Source of the DNA: Selaginella moellendorffii
Lineage: Eukaryota; Streptophyta; Lycopodiopsida; Selaginellales; Selaginellaceae
Length of the DNA stretch: 64,000 bases
Assembly (NCBI RefSeq): GCF_000143415.4
Contig: NW_003314312.1
Coordinates: 1,095,580-1,159,579 of the forward strand
Direction of reading: 5' to 3'
Shown here: positions 32,824-41,362 of the stretch, one piece after another
How positions within the stretch are numbered: position 1 is the stretch's first letter
Layout: each line of letters starts with the position of its first letter
Notes under the pieces: model-generated
Told to the model about the DNA's origin: nothing
Database searches by the model: none
The model's input: the letters and a program-made list of their open reading frames with translations, nothing else
Program-made: the position numbers and the translations under genes

Positions 32824-34698
32824 ATGCTCTCCAAGGCCGAGTGCGTGGATCTCATCACTTCCGCCACGAATTCCTCGCAGGCGATCGATGCCCACTCGCG
32901 GATCGCGGTCGCCCAGAAGCAAATGCTGCCTGGCGATCGCTGCTACCTCTCCAATCTCATCATCCTTCGCTATGGCAAGCTGGGCGAGATCCAGCGCGCA
33001 CGAGCGGTCTTTGATTCCATGGAGCGACGCGATTGCCACTCGTGGGTCATTATGTTCTTGGCACACGCCCAAGAAGGGCATCTCGCTACTGCCAAGGAGC
33101 TCTTCGATCGGATGCCAAACAAGAACCTCGTGGCCTGGAATTCGATCCTCACAGCGCTCTCCCAGCACGGTTCCATCGATCAGGCTAAGAACATCTTCGA
33201 TTTCGCGCCCCTCCATGATCGAATCTCCTGGAACGCAATGCTAGCGGCGTATGCCGGGATTGGGCATCGTATGCTCGCGCAGGAGACATTCGATGCGATG
33301 CCCGAGCGCGATATCGTGTCCTGGACGGCGCTCCTCACCGCTTTCGCAAGAAGCGGCCGATCGGATCGCGTGGAGGAGCTGTTCGCGGCGATGCCAGTGA
33401 GGGATCTAGTGTCGTGGAATTCGATCGTCGGCGCATATGCCCTTGGAGGGCATCTGGAGGAGGCCAAGCGAGCGTATGATTCCATGCCCGAAAGAAACAT
33501 TGTCTCGAGCACGACGATGCTTAGCGTTTTTGCGCAAACCGGGCACATTGGTAGCGCCAGAGCAGTGTTTGATTCGATGCCCGAGAGGAACTTTGTGTCG
33601 TGGAGCGCTATGATCTGTGCATATGCCCAAGCAGGGTATCTACGAAATGCGGAAGAACTTCTGGCGCGCTCGGCCGAGGTGAGCGTCGTGTCCATCAATG
33701 CGATCATGGCGGCTTACACGCGCATGGGAGATTTCGATCAAGCTAAGCAGCTGTTTGATTCCATGCGCGAGCGGGATCTTGTTTCGTGGAACTCGCTTCT
33801 TGCGGCATTTGCCGCAAAAGGGGATATTGATTCCGTAGAAACTCTGTTTTCTAGAATGAAAGAGATCGATGCTGTGTCGTGCAACACAGTTCTGGCAGCA
33901 TACTCGCAATCTGGAAAGCTTTCCAGCGCTGTAAACGTATTGAGTTCAATGCCCGAGCGGCATCTTCTCTCCTGCAACGCTATGATCGCGGCCTTTGTTC
34001 AAAACGGGCATTTGGAGGATGCCAAGTGCTTGTTCGACGACATGCCCCAGAGAGACGTTTTCTCTTTCACGGCTTTGCTCTCCGGCTATGGCGGCCAAGG
34101 CTTTCTCCAGGAATCGCGAGAGCTCTTCTTCCAAATACCCGAGCAAGACACAGTCTCTTGGAACGCAATGCTTTCGGCATTCTCCACAAAAGGGCTTCTT
34201 CCAGAGGCAAATCGCCACTTCGACACAATGCCGGACACGGATCTCGTGTCCTGGAACTCGATCATAGCCGCATACGCTCAGAACGGCCACCCCTCCACCG
34301 CCGAGGAGCTCTTCTTCGCAATGAACACGCAAGGGGTGACCCCGGACGAGACATCCTTCATTTGCATCGCTTTGGGTTACAGCCATGGCGGGGACGTTTC
34401 CTCGGCGTGCTGCTGCCTCGCTTCGATGGTGGCGGAGTTTGGATTGAAGCCCTCGAGGCAAGTCTACTGCTGCATGGTGGATTGCTTGGGACGCGCAGGG
34501 CGTGTGGAAGAGGCCGAGGATCTTGTGAGGAGCATGCCTTACGAGCCAATATCCGTGGATTGGACGTGTTTGCTGGGAGCAAAGTCTAGAAATCGAGGGC
34601 AAAGATCTCATGCTGTTCTCCTAGAACAAGCTTTGAGTGTAGATTCTAGGAATTCTTCTGCCTATGTTCTTCTGGCAAATAGCAGCAATTTTGTTTAG
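32824..34698 (+). CDS. PPR protein of S-type repeats (PPR-B), intact copy
   Basis: A 624-residue intronless frame is made of about sixteen ~31-residue S-type PPR motifs, many beginning ISWNAMLAAYA or VSWNSxxAAYA and ending FDSMPERD. A P/L pair (GVTPDETSFICIALGYSHGG) follows, then an E-like end (VYCCMVDCLGRAGRVEEAED; SVDWTCLLGAKSRN). The end is shortened compared with canonical E domains and stops after SAYVLLANSS; no DYW. Arrays of S motifs only are characteristic of lycophytes as far as I know. A role in organelle RNA editing or processing is expected. The N-terminus lacks a clear transit peptide. A degraded sibling lies at 41190-41360 (minus), and the gene follows the PPR-A relic at 32282-32815. 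Confidence 0.88.
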   Translation: MLSKAECVDLITSATNSSQAIDAHSRIAVAQKQMLPGDRCYLSNLIILRYGKLGEIQRARAVFDSMERRDCHSWVIMFLAHAQEGHLATAKELFDRMPNKNLVAWNSILTALSQHGSIDQAKNIFDFAPLHDRISWNAMLAAYAGIGHRMLAQETFDAMPERDIVSWTALLTAFARSGRSDRVEELFAAMPVRDLVSWNSIVGAYALGGHLEEAKRAYDSMPERNIVSSTTMLSVFAQTGHIGSARAVFDSMPERNFVSWSAMICAYAQAGYLRNAEELLARSAEVSVVSINAIMAAYTRMGDFDQAKQLFDSMRERDLVSWNSLLAAFAAKGDIDSVETLFSRMKEIDAVSCNTVLAAYSQSGKLSSAVNVLSSMPERHLLSCNAMIAAFVQNGHLEDAKCLFDDMPQRDVFSFTALLSGYGGQGFLQESRELFFQIPEQDTVSWNAMLSAFSTKGLLPEANRHFDTMPDTDLVSWNSIIAAYAQNGHPSTAEELFFAMNTQGVTPDETSFICIALGYSHGGDVSSACCCLASMVAEFGLKPSRQVYCCMVDCLGRAGRVEEAEDLVRSMPYEPISVDWTCLLGAKSRNRGQRSHAVLLEQALSVDSRNSSAYVLLANSSNFV

Positions 34699-35118
34699 AA
34701 CTACTGTGTAAGTGATGCTGTTCTAGAACAAGCTTTGAGTGTAGATTCTAGGAATTCTTCAAATAATAGCAATTTCGTGTCCTCGTGATTAAAGAGGTTC
34801 TTTGATAGATCATGATGTTGTCACTATGATTAAGAGGATATTCTCTGAGATATCCCATTTTGAATGGTTCTCATTTGTTCCTTGGTACGCTACAAGGGCT
34901 ACTTTGTATAAAATACTATGGCGTATATAAATTTAGTGTTCTTGAGCGGGAGGGGCGGTGGATGTTGTTTGATAGATCATGGTGTTATTATTTGAGATAT
35001 CCCATTTTGTATGGTTCTCATTTGTTCCTTGGTACGCTGCAAGAGCTACTTTGTATAAAATACTATAGGGCTTTTGGATATAAATTTAGGGTTCTTGGAG
35101 GTTTAATGGCGCCCATCC
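34699..35118. repeat. Two local tandem duplications between PPR-B and MOT1
   Basis: The last coding segment of PPR-B (ctagaacaagctttgagtgt agattctaggaattcttc, 34620-34658) is repeated at 34722-34760. A second unit of ~145 bp (gagatatcccattttgaatg ... ataaatttagtgttcttgag) occurs at about 34850-34950 and again at 34998-35098, just before the molybdate transporter. The second unit contains tgtataaaatac, a possible TATA element for the downstream gene. Confidence 0.65.
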
Positions 35119-36513
35119 ATGGAGGAAGAGGGGCGAGCGGGAGGAGCGGTGGATTCTCCCAGCGATGGCGCCTGGCTGCGCAGCAATCTCCAGTGCAAGC
35201 GGCCATGGCAGGAGCTGAGCGGTTCGCTTGGCGACCTGGGGACGTTCATCCCGATCGTCATCGCTCTAGCTCTCGTCAATGGTGTGGATCTTGGTACGTC
35301 TCTCATCGCCACGGGCATCTACAACATCCTCACCGGCGTGCTCTTTGGCGTGCCGATGCCCGTCCAGCCCATGAAATCCATCGCCGCGGTGGCCATCACC
35401 GAATCCAAGCACCTCACTGTGGATCAGATCATGGCGGCGGGGATCACCGTGTCCGCGATCGTGTTTGGGCTTGGAATCACGGGCTTGATCCGGGTCGTCG
35501 CGTGGATCGTTCCATTGCCGGTGGTTCGTGGGATCCAGCTCGCGCAGGGGCTCTCTTTCGCGGTCAAGGCCGTCAAGTACGTGATGAAGGATCAAAATCT
35601 CTCCAGCGACAAGGCAAAGGGTGATCGCCCATGGCTGGGCTTGGATGGGATTCTCCTGGCAGTGATTTGCTTCGCATTCATCGTGCTGGTGAATGGATCC
35701 GGCGAGGGATTCGAGTACTTTGTGACGAACGGTGATGGTGGTGGTCGTCATCACGACGATCGTGAAGAACATCGTGAGGAACATCAAGAGAGATCGTCAA
35801 AGCTCGTGAGGTTTTTCCGGAGGATCCCGACTGCCTTGGCAGTGTTCGTGCTCGGGATCATCCTGGCGTTCGTGAGGAGGCCACACATTCTCAAGGAGCT
35901 TCACTTTGGCCCCGCCACGCCCCGGATCGCTCGAATCTCTTCGCATGACTGGAAGACTGGATTTGTGAGAGCTGCGATACCGCAGCTCCCTCTCACCATC
36001 CTCAACTCGGTGGTGGCGGTTTGCAAGCTCTCGAGCGATCTCTTCCCGGCCAAGAAGGACGCCGTGTCTCCGACCAAGGTCTCGGTGAGCGTGGGGCTCA
36101 TGAACTTAGTGGGCTGCTGGTTTGGAGCTCTCCCGGTTTGCCATGGCGCTGGAGGACTGGCCGGGCAGTATCGTTTCGGAGCCACGAGTGGGGTGGCGGT
36201 GGCCATGCTGGGTGTTGCCAAGCTTGTGCTGGGACTTCTCCTGGGGAGCTCGCTGGTGAGAATTCTCCAAGCTTTTCCAGTGGGACTGCTGGGGATCTTA
36301 CTGCTCTTCTCCGGGGTGGAGCTGGCGATGGCGTGCCGGGATCAAACTAGCAGGAAAGACTCGTTTGTGATGCTCAGCTGCGTCGCCATCTCGCAAGGAT
36401 CCAATCTCGCGGTGGGATGTGTTTGTGCCATCCTCTTGTACGCGCTGCTCCAGGCGAGAGAGATGGATTGTTGGGCGATTGCAAACTCTTGGTCGCGAGG
36501 TTCCTCGAAGTAG
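35119..36513 (+). CDS. MOT1: Molybdate transporter, MOT1 family
   Basis: A 464-residue intronless frame, the usual MOT1 length, has about ten hydrophobic segments. Family signatures are ELSGSLGDLGTFIPIVIAL at the N-terminus, VPMPVQPMKSIAAVAITESK in the first half and GALPVCHGAGGLAGQYRFGA in the second. MOT1 proteins are distant relatives of sulfate transporters lacking the STAS domain, and carry molybdate with very high affinity across plasma, vacuolar or mitochondrial membranes. Molybdate feeds cofactor synthesis for nitrate reductase and related enzymes. A histidine/acidic loop (GRHHDDREEHREEHQE near residues 205-225) is unusual and might bind metal. The ATG at 35119 is chosen because it begins the conserved frame. 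Fragments of this gene occur at 38520-38665 and 19397-19440. It is convergent with the next gene. Confidence 0.93.
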   Translation: MEEEGRAGGAVDSPSDGAWLRSNLQCKRPWQELSGSLGDLGTFIPIVIALALVNGVDLGTSLIATGIYNILTGVLFGVPMPVQPMKSIAAVAITESKHLTVDQIMAAGITVSAIVFGLGITGLIRVVAWIVPLPVVRGIQLAQGLSFAVKAVKYVMKDQNLSSDKAKGDRPWLGLDGILLAVICFAFIVLVNGSGEGFEYFVTNGDGGGRHHDDREEHREEHQERSSKLVRFFRRIPTALAVFVLGIILAFVRRPHILKELHFGPATPRIARISSHDWKTGFVRAAIPQLPLTILNSVVAVCKLSSDLFPAKKDAVSPTKVSVSVGLMNLVGCWFGALPVCHGAGGLAGQYRFGATSGVAVAMLGVAKLVLGLLLGSSLVRILQAFPVGLLGILLLFSGVELAMACRDQTSRKDSFVMLSCVAISQGSNLAVGCVCAILLYALLQAREMDCWAIANSWSRGSSK

Positions 36514-36577
36514 ATCGATTGGTTCCATTGAAATAAAGCTTCGATTTGTTTGAGAAGATCATGGATCCACTCTAAGC

Positions 36578-38326
36578 TTACGCCGTAGCTAGCATTTGGC
36601 TGAGGCCTGTATAGCAGCTATAATCTTGAGGCACAGCTATCCTCTTGAGAGTCTCGCGAACTACGGCCAAAACTTCGTCGCATCGGACAACACGCGGCAC
36701 TCCCGGCACTCCGGTCACTTGCACAGGATCCAAGCGAGTGCCTCGAGCACCACAGACCTCCGAAACGCTTTCGTCTCCACGGATCGCTACTCCGGCAACG
36801 CAAACTTCACTGAGGTTCCAGACGTGCTTGACTCGCAGCAGTGGGAAGCGACCATTCGCTGCCGGCAGGAAGAACCTCGTCTCTCCCTGGTACGTGATCC
36901 ACACTGCAGTGGCGGGGTATGGATCTCGCACGATGGATCTCAGTGGTGGCGAAGAGAAGGCCTCGGAAGAAACTCGCCCGGCTACTGCATTCTCCACTGT
37001 CTCATGCGATAACTTGCAGCCTCGAGCTCCAAGTTCCCATAGCCACGGCTGGAAGTCCGGCCAAGCTTCGCAAGACAGGCCAAGGACGTGCTTTGCAAAC
37101 TCGCCGAGAACTTCGCTCTCTCGCGCCAGCATGTCGGCGATCATCTCATCGTCTACGTAGTGATGGCGCAAGCCAGTGGACAGCTCGAGCAAGCAGGAAA
37201 GCAGCTTGTGGCAATCGGACGCGGCAGCTTCCTTGTTTCCGGAACCACTGTACAAGCTCTCCATGTCCACGCGATATGCAAGCTCGAGATCGATCAGCAT
37301 GAACTGGTTCTCCGCAACGAGGACGATGTTCTGTGCTCGAACATCCCGGTGCTTGCGTCCCACGAGGTGAAGATGGTAGAGCGCCAAGAGCACGTCAAAC
37401 GCTACCTTGCACAGCTTCTCCCCGTGAAGAACCATCCCTTCCACACGCCTCGTACCGCGTGGCTTGGTAACGATGCCGGAAACTTCACCATACTCGCGCT
37501 GCAAGCTTAAGCTTCCAGATGGGCGATAGAAACCACGACGTACCAACACTGGCAAGCTCCGGGACATGATCCCTGCGTCGCGCAGATCGGCAAGCGCAGC
37601 ACACTCTAAGCCGATCTTGGCGCACAAGTTCCTGCCTGGATCGTAGTCTAGCTTGAGCACAACTTCTTCGCCACCACCGGAGATCATCGATGCGCTATAT
37701 ACCGAGGTCGAGAAGGAGATGTGAAGAGGCTCACCGAGCTCAAGATCTAGCACGCCATCGCTGCTGGCAAAGCTGCGAAACGAGCCAACGTCACCTTTGG
37801 AGAATGGACCGTAGTATCCTCGAAGCTGGAAGGGTTCTTCGGGACTGCCCCTCCTCTCTGAAGAGCGCTGGACGTGCTCGATGAAGAGTTTGCCTTCTCG
37901 CCCAGCGCCCTTTATCCAAGCTGTCCACGGCCAGAGCCCAAAGTGACGAGCAATCTGCCATAGCTGGACCTGGCGATCGCCAGTGAGGGTGAAAGCAGCA
38001 ACCTGGCTCGGGATTGTTTGGCAGTAAAACAGCTCTTGGGCGATGGCATCTGTGGCGAGCTCGCCTCGGATGATCAAGGGATCCTCGCGCGTACCTGTTC
38101 CACACCCCAGCTGCAAGAGATCTCTCATGCTGCTGCTCTCGCGAACCGCCGTGTTCTCGACGTAGACGGCGGCCAGTTGCCACTTGCGCTGGACAGCTGA
38201 TAGCGGAAATGTGTTGTGGATCGCGCGCCAGAAGAAGCCCGGCTCGCCACCATAGCAAATCCAGACCCGAGGATCATCCATAAACCCTAATTCCGCCAAG
38301 TCAACGGTGGTCAACCACTTGGTCAA
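36578..38326 (-). CDS. Kinase-like protein flanked by two copies of an unknown domain
   Basis: A 582-residue intronless frame. A protein-kinase-like core lies around residues 200-400: candidate ATP-site lysine K225 in EEVVLKLDYD, catalytic loop HRDVRAQN (H326, D328, N333) and a metal-binding Asp in LIDLELA (D346, with DFG as DLE). The catalytic residues are thus largely kept, although the sequence is far from plant RLKs. The ends are related to each other: residues 20-88 (VWICYGGEPGFF ... GCGTGTREDPLIIRG) and 474-539 (VWITYQGETRFF ... CGARGTRLDPVQVTG) align through VWI.Y.GE..FF, FPL..V...W.L, A.R and GTR.DP..(I/V).G. I do not recognise that repeated domain. No signal peptide or membrane segment. 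Function unknown; a regulatory or defence-type kinase is a guess. Confidence 0.8.
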   Translation of the reverse strand: MTKWLTTVDLAELGFMDDPRVWICYGGEPGFFWRAIHNTFPLSAVQRKWQLAAVYVENTAVRESSSMRDLLQLGCGTGTREDPLIIRGELATDAIAQELFYCQTIPSQVAAFTLTGDRQVQLWQIARHFGLWPWTAWIKGAGREGKLFIEHVQRSSERRGSPEEPFQLRGYYGPFSKGDVGSFRSFASSDGVLDLELGEPLHISFSTSVYSASMISGGGEEVVLKLDYDPGRNLCAKIGLECAALADLRDAGIMSRSLPVLVRRGFYRPSGSLSLQREYGEVSGIVTKPRGTRRVEGMVLHGEKLCKVAFDVLLALYHLHLVGRKHRDVRAQNIVLVAENQFMLIDLELAYRVDMESLYSGSGNKEAAASDCHKLLSCLLELSTGLRHHYVDDEMIADMLARESEVLGEFAKHVLGLSCEAWPDFQPWLWELGARGCKLSHETVENAVAGRVSSEAFSSPPLRSIVRDPYPATAVWITYQGETRFFLPAANGRFPLLRVKHVWNLSEVCVAGVAIRGDESVSEVCGARGTRLDPVQVTGVPGVPRVVRCDEVLAVVRETLKRIAVPQDYSCYTGLSQMLATA

Positions 38327-38384
38327 ATTTGTGTGTTCTTGCCATGGAAATTGGAATTTGTCTTTGCAGCGCGAGAAGAACTCT

Positions 38385-38665
38385 TAGGAATGAGTGGATG
38401 AGGAGGTGGTGGTGTGTCCAGGGAGCTGCTATGATTGCCCGGGAATTTATTCCTGTGAAGAATGCATTGCGTCACAGCTTGAGAATTGGATGTGTAACTC
38501 TTGATGCTAGCAATTGCTTTTTCCATAGCCACGGTGGAAGGATTCGAGTACTTTAGATGATCGATCAAGGACAAAGAGTGTTCCATGCTGGGTATTGCCA
38601 AGATTCCAATGAGAATTCTCCAGTGGGATTGCTGGAGATTTTGCTGCTCTTCTCTGTTAGCGTGC
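38385..38665 (+). pseudogene. MOT1 fragment within dispersed repeat, copy 3
   Basis: The left part (gtccagggagctgctatgat) matches the repeat at 19110. From 38530 the plus strand carries pieces of the neighbouring MOT1 gene with deletions. gtggaaggattcgagtactt corresponds to 35703-35722, and ccatgctgggtattgccaag then gagaattctccagtgggatt ... ttgctgctcttctc correspond to 36205-36310. No open frame survives. Confidence 0.65.
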
Positions 38666-38922
38666 TGAGAGGCTCCAAAAGGACAGGAGCCTTGTACTCA
38701 GAATCAAGTCTCGAAGCATCATATTCTTACAAGAGTATAAATGCTGGATTTGGATTACGAGGAGAGAAAAAAAATCTTTTACGTCAACTCAAGAATTTAG
38801 TCAAGCTTCATGCTTTTCAAACTTCCAATGTAAATTCCTGTAGCATGCAGTAAAATCTCGTCCATAAATTCATTCGACTCTTTCTTGGAATGGCTCTTTG
38901 CTGAAGGATAGTGTTTAGAATC

Positions 38923-40796
38923 ATGGAAGTTTGCTTGTTGCAAGACATGGTCGTGGCTTCCTCGAGCTCGTTCGAAGGTATGGTTGTTTCAGTAGCGAAG
39001 TCACGCTTTTGCTGTGACGAGCTCAAGCTGGCGGCAGCGTCTGATCTCTTCCGCAAGATCTTTACCTCTGTCCGCCACACTGGAGCTCGGCACCTGTTTG
39101 TGGAGCTCAAGAACTTCCCAGGAGGCGCCCGAGCGTTCGAAAAGATTGTCAAGTTCGTGGAAGATGAATTTCAAGCCGACCACCTTGAACTCCACACATC
39201 CAGCTTCCCCACCTTGTGTGCTGCTGCCAGATACCTGGGCATGCCACTGCTCGCTTCTTCTTGTGCTCGCTTCTGGAGCTCTCAGGTGGTGACGACCACG
39301 TCCAGCATTTTCGAGGTGCTGGCCATCGTCACCCAAGATCATGGCGTTGCCCTCTCCGCAGAGGAAAGATCCGAGGTTATCTCCAAGTGCTCCTCGGCGA
39401 CGCTGCAAGCGCTAGGGAGGAGCAGTCTCCACGAATTCTTCGTCAACATGGTAACGATTCTGCCTGTAGGTGGAATCTCTGTGCTCCTCAAGTTCCTCGA
39501 GAGAAGAGTGGATTTCTTCTCAATGCAAAGCAAGGTCTGGGACAAGGCAAGGCACGTAGTGCTTGCGTCGGAACTGATTTTCGTTGCTTGTCCGACCGGT
39601 GTCAAAGCTCGAGACGTTCTTCACAGAGCTGGGATTCTTGCCCGGTTTGTGCTGGGTCTGTTTAGAGAGGGCCTCGACTATTCAAAGGAGCAAAGCAAAC
39701 ATTGGCTCGTTCCATCTTTTGATGATCACCATGATCTCCACGAGAGTGTAGCTCTTTTTAACCTCCTTGCTCTCTGCGACTTTCTCCTGGAACAGGATAG
39801 TATCACCGCAGACACGAGTACGAGTGACAGGATCAAGGCGCAGGAAAAGAAGCTCTTCGCACTTTTAGCTGGCTCAGATGCACACTTCAAAGCGAGCACA
39901 ATTCTTCTTTCGCCAGGATCGGCTATTTTACTGGCTTTCAACTTTGGAAAGCATCACGAGGACAAGAAGAAGCTCGCGGTGGAGTTTATAGAGCACTACC
40001 TGCAGCAAATCTCCCTCACGCAGCTGTCCCGGGAAGAGACTCTAGAGATTTGCAAGTTCATCTCGGCCCACTCGCTCTCGCACGACAATTTGTTCAACCA
40101 TGTCTGGCGGGTAGTCACCAGGAGCACGACACTGTCCAGGAAGAGGCTCCAGGAGCTGATGGACACGATATCGAGCAGCAAGCTGTCTACGGAAACGTTG
40201 CTGGAGAAACTCCAAGAGGTTCGAGTTCTAAGCAAAAGGCTACAGCGAAAATGCAGCTACTGCATGGACATACCCACGAGCGAGGAGGAAGAGGGCGATC
40301 AATCGGAAAGAGAATCAAGCGGGGAAGAAGTCGAGCACCAGTGCTCGTTTACGTGGGATGATGATAGGCACAAAAAGAAAAGGAAGAAGGTACGTGAAAC
40401 ATGATTCTTTCAAGAGAGCTCATATAAGATTGTGTATAGAACCGGATGTGGATCACGGTCGTGGCACCGCAGACGTCAAGCTCCTTCTCTCTCATGGTCT
40501 CGAGCAATCGCAAGGTCGAGAGCATCGAGCAGAAGCTCAAGGCCAAGATGGGGATGCCCAAGGAGGACGCATGCCAACTCACGTACAATGACAAGCTGCT
40601 AAGATCAAACAAGAGAATCAGCGAGTGCAACATTTCCGACTTTGCGACCTTGACAATCCGAAATACCACGAAACGGCCAAGGTAATCAATCTCTCCTCGA
40701 AACACCCCTCTTTGACGATTGCTTGAATTGCGCAGAGTGGAGGAACAGCCACAAGCTCGAAAAATTCTAGTCACCTACCAGCGCCGCAAGAATTGA
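38923..40796 (+). CDS. BTB/POZ protein with C-terminal ubiquitin-like domain
   Basis: Exons 38923-40389, 40440-40681 and 40736-40796 join in frame to 589 residues; introns are 50 and 54 bases. The ATG at 38923 begins the conserved frame (an upstream in-frame GTG is not used). A divergent BTB fold lies at about residues 15-120 (DELKLAAASDLFRKIFTSVR ... PTLCAAARYLGMPLLASSCA). A helical middle resembles NPH3-like proteins (LEICKFISAHSLSHDN, LSRKRLQELMDTISSSKLS). Then comes an acidic/lysine linker (EEEEGDQSERESSGEE; KKKRKK). The last ~90 residues are ubiquitin-like: MWITVVAP, KVESIEQKLKAKMGMPKEDA, LTYNDKLLRSNKRISECNIS, TLTIRN. BTB proteins of this kind are CUL3 substrate adaptors, and the UBL could recruit proteasome or shuttle factors. 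The C-terminus lacks GlyGly. Confidence 0.8.
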
Positions 40797-40826
40797 GAAG
40801 ACCTCAAAGATCTCCGATGATCCGCT

Positions 40827-41185
40827 TTATAAGGTTGCCACCTTTCTTATGTTGGAACTTTGTCCAAACTTTTCTCCGAATCTATGCCAAGGATCTGACT
40901 TTGAAGCTTTCCCATGATCTGTGATCACCCGGCCGTCGATCTTCTCGCGAAGCAAGCTCGCGCAGGCGAGCAGCACGCCCGGGCATTTGGCTCGCACTCG
41001 CCAGACATGGCTGAAAACAAATCCAGAGCCTCCTCCCCGTGTCCATTCTCTGGCGTATCCCCCGCCCAGCAAACCACATCCCTGTGAAGCATCGAGCCGA
41101 AAACCTTGAGAGCGTTCGCGTTCAGGATGAGGATAGCCTGGAAGTTTTCACCATGCGTAGAAACCAGCTTCCATTTTCCCTCCAT
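40827..41185 (-). pseudogene. PPR relic related to the gene at 2-1771
   Basis: On the minus strand, broken frames read NALKVFGSMLHRDVVCW, ENGHGEEALDLFSAMSGECE and LLACASL...DHGKAS. This matches residues of the PPR gene at the left edge (LFSAMSGECEPNAR, VLLACASLASRE, IADHGKAS) almost word for word, with small deletions and frameshifts. It is a duplicated piece, not a functional gene. Confidence 0.8.
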
Positions 41186-41189
41186 CCAT

Positions 41190-41360
41190 ATACCAGTGTG
41201 ATCGAAAGATCCAGAATCAAAGACCGCTCATACCGAAGGATGACAGGTAGCGACGATCGCCGACCGCGATTCGCAACTGGGCTTCGATCGGACTTCGTCG
41301 CGGAAGTGATGAGATCCACGCATTCAGCATCGGTTTCGCTCGATCGATCGAGCAAAGCGA
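41190..41360 (-). pseudogene. PPR-B relic (right cassette)
   Basis: The minus strand reads AECVDLITSATKSDRS, then VILRYERSL. This corresponds to the start of the intact PPR gene at 32824 (AECVDLITSATNSS ... IILRYGKLG), preceded by the same ctcgatcgatcgagcgaaac tract. Only the first ~50 codons remain, with deletions. It follows the stop of PPR-A in the same orientation, as in the left cassette. Confidence 0.8.
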
Positions 41361-41362
41361 AG

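Noticed and set aside
38911-38922. GTG start for the BTB gene (and TTG starts for EBF at 49579 and Fic at 60745)
   Set aside because: Plant nuclear genes start at ATG; the first in-frame ATGs at 38923, 49627 and 60766 fit the conserved domains.
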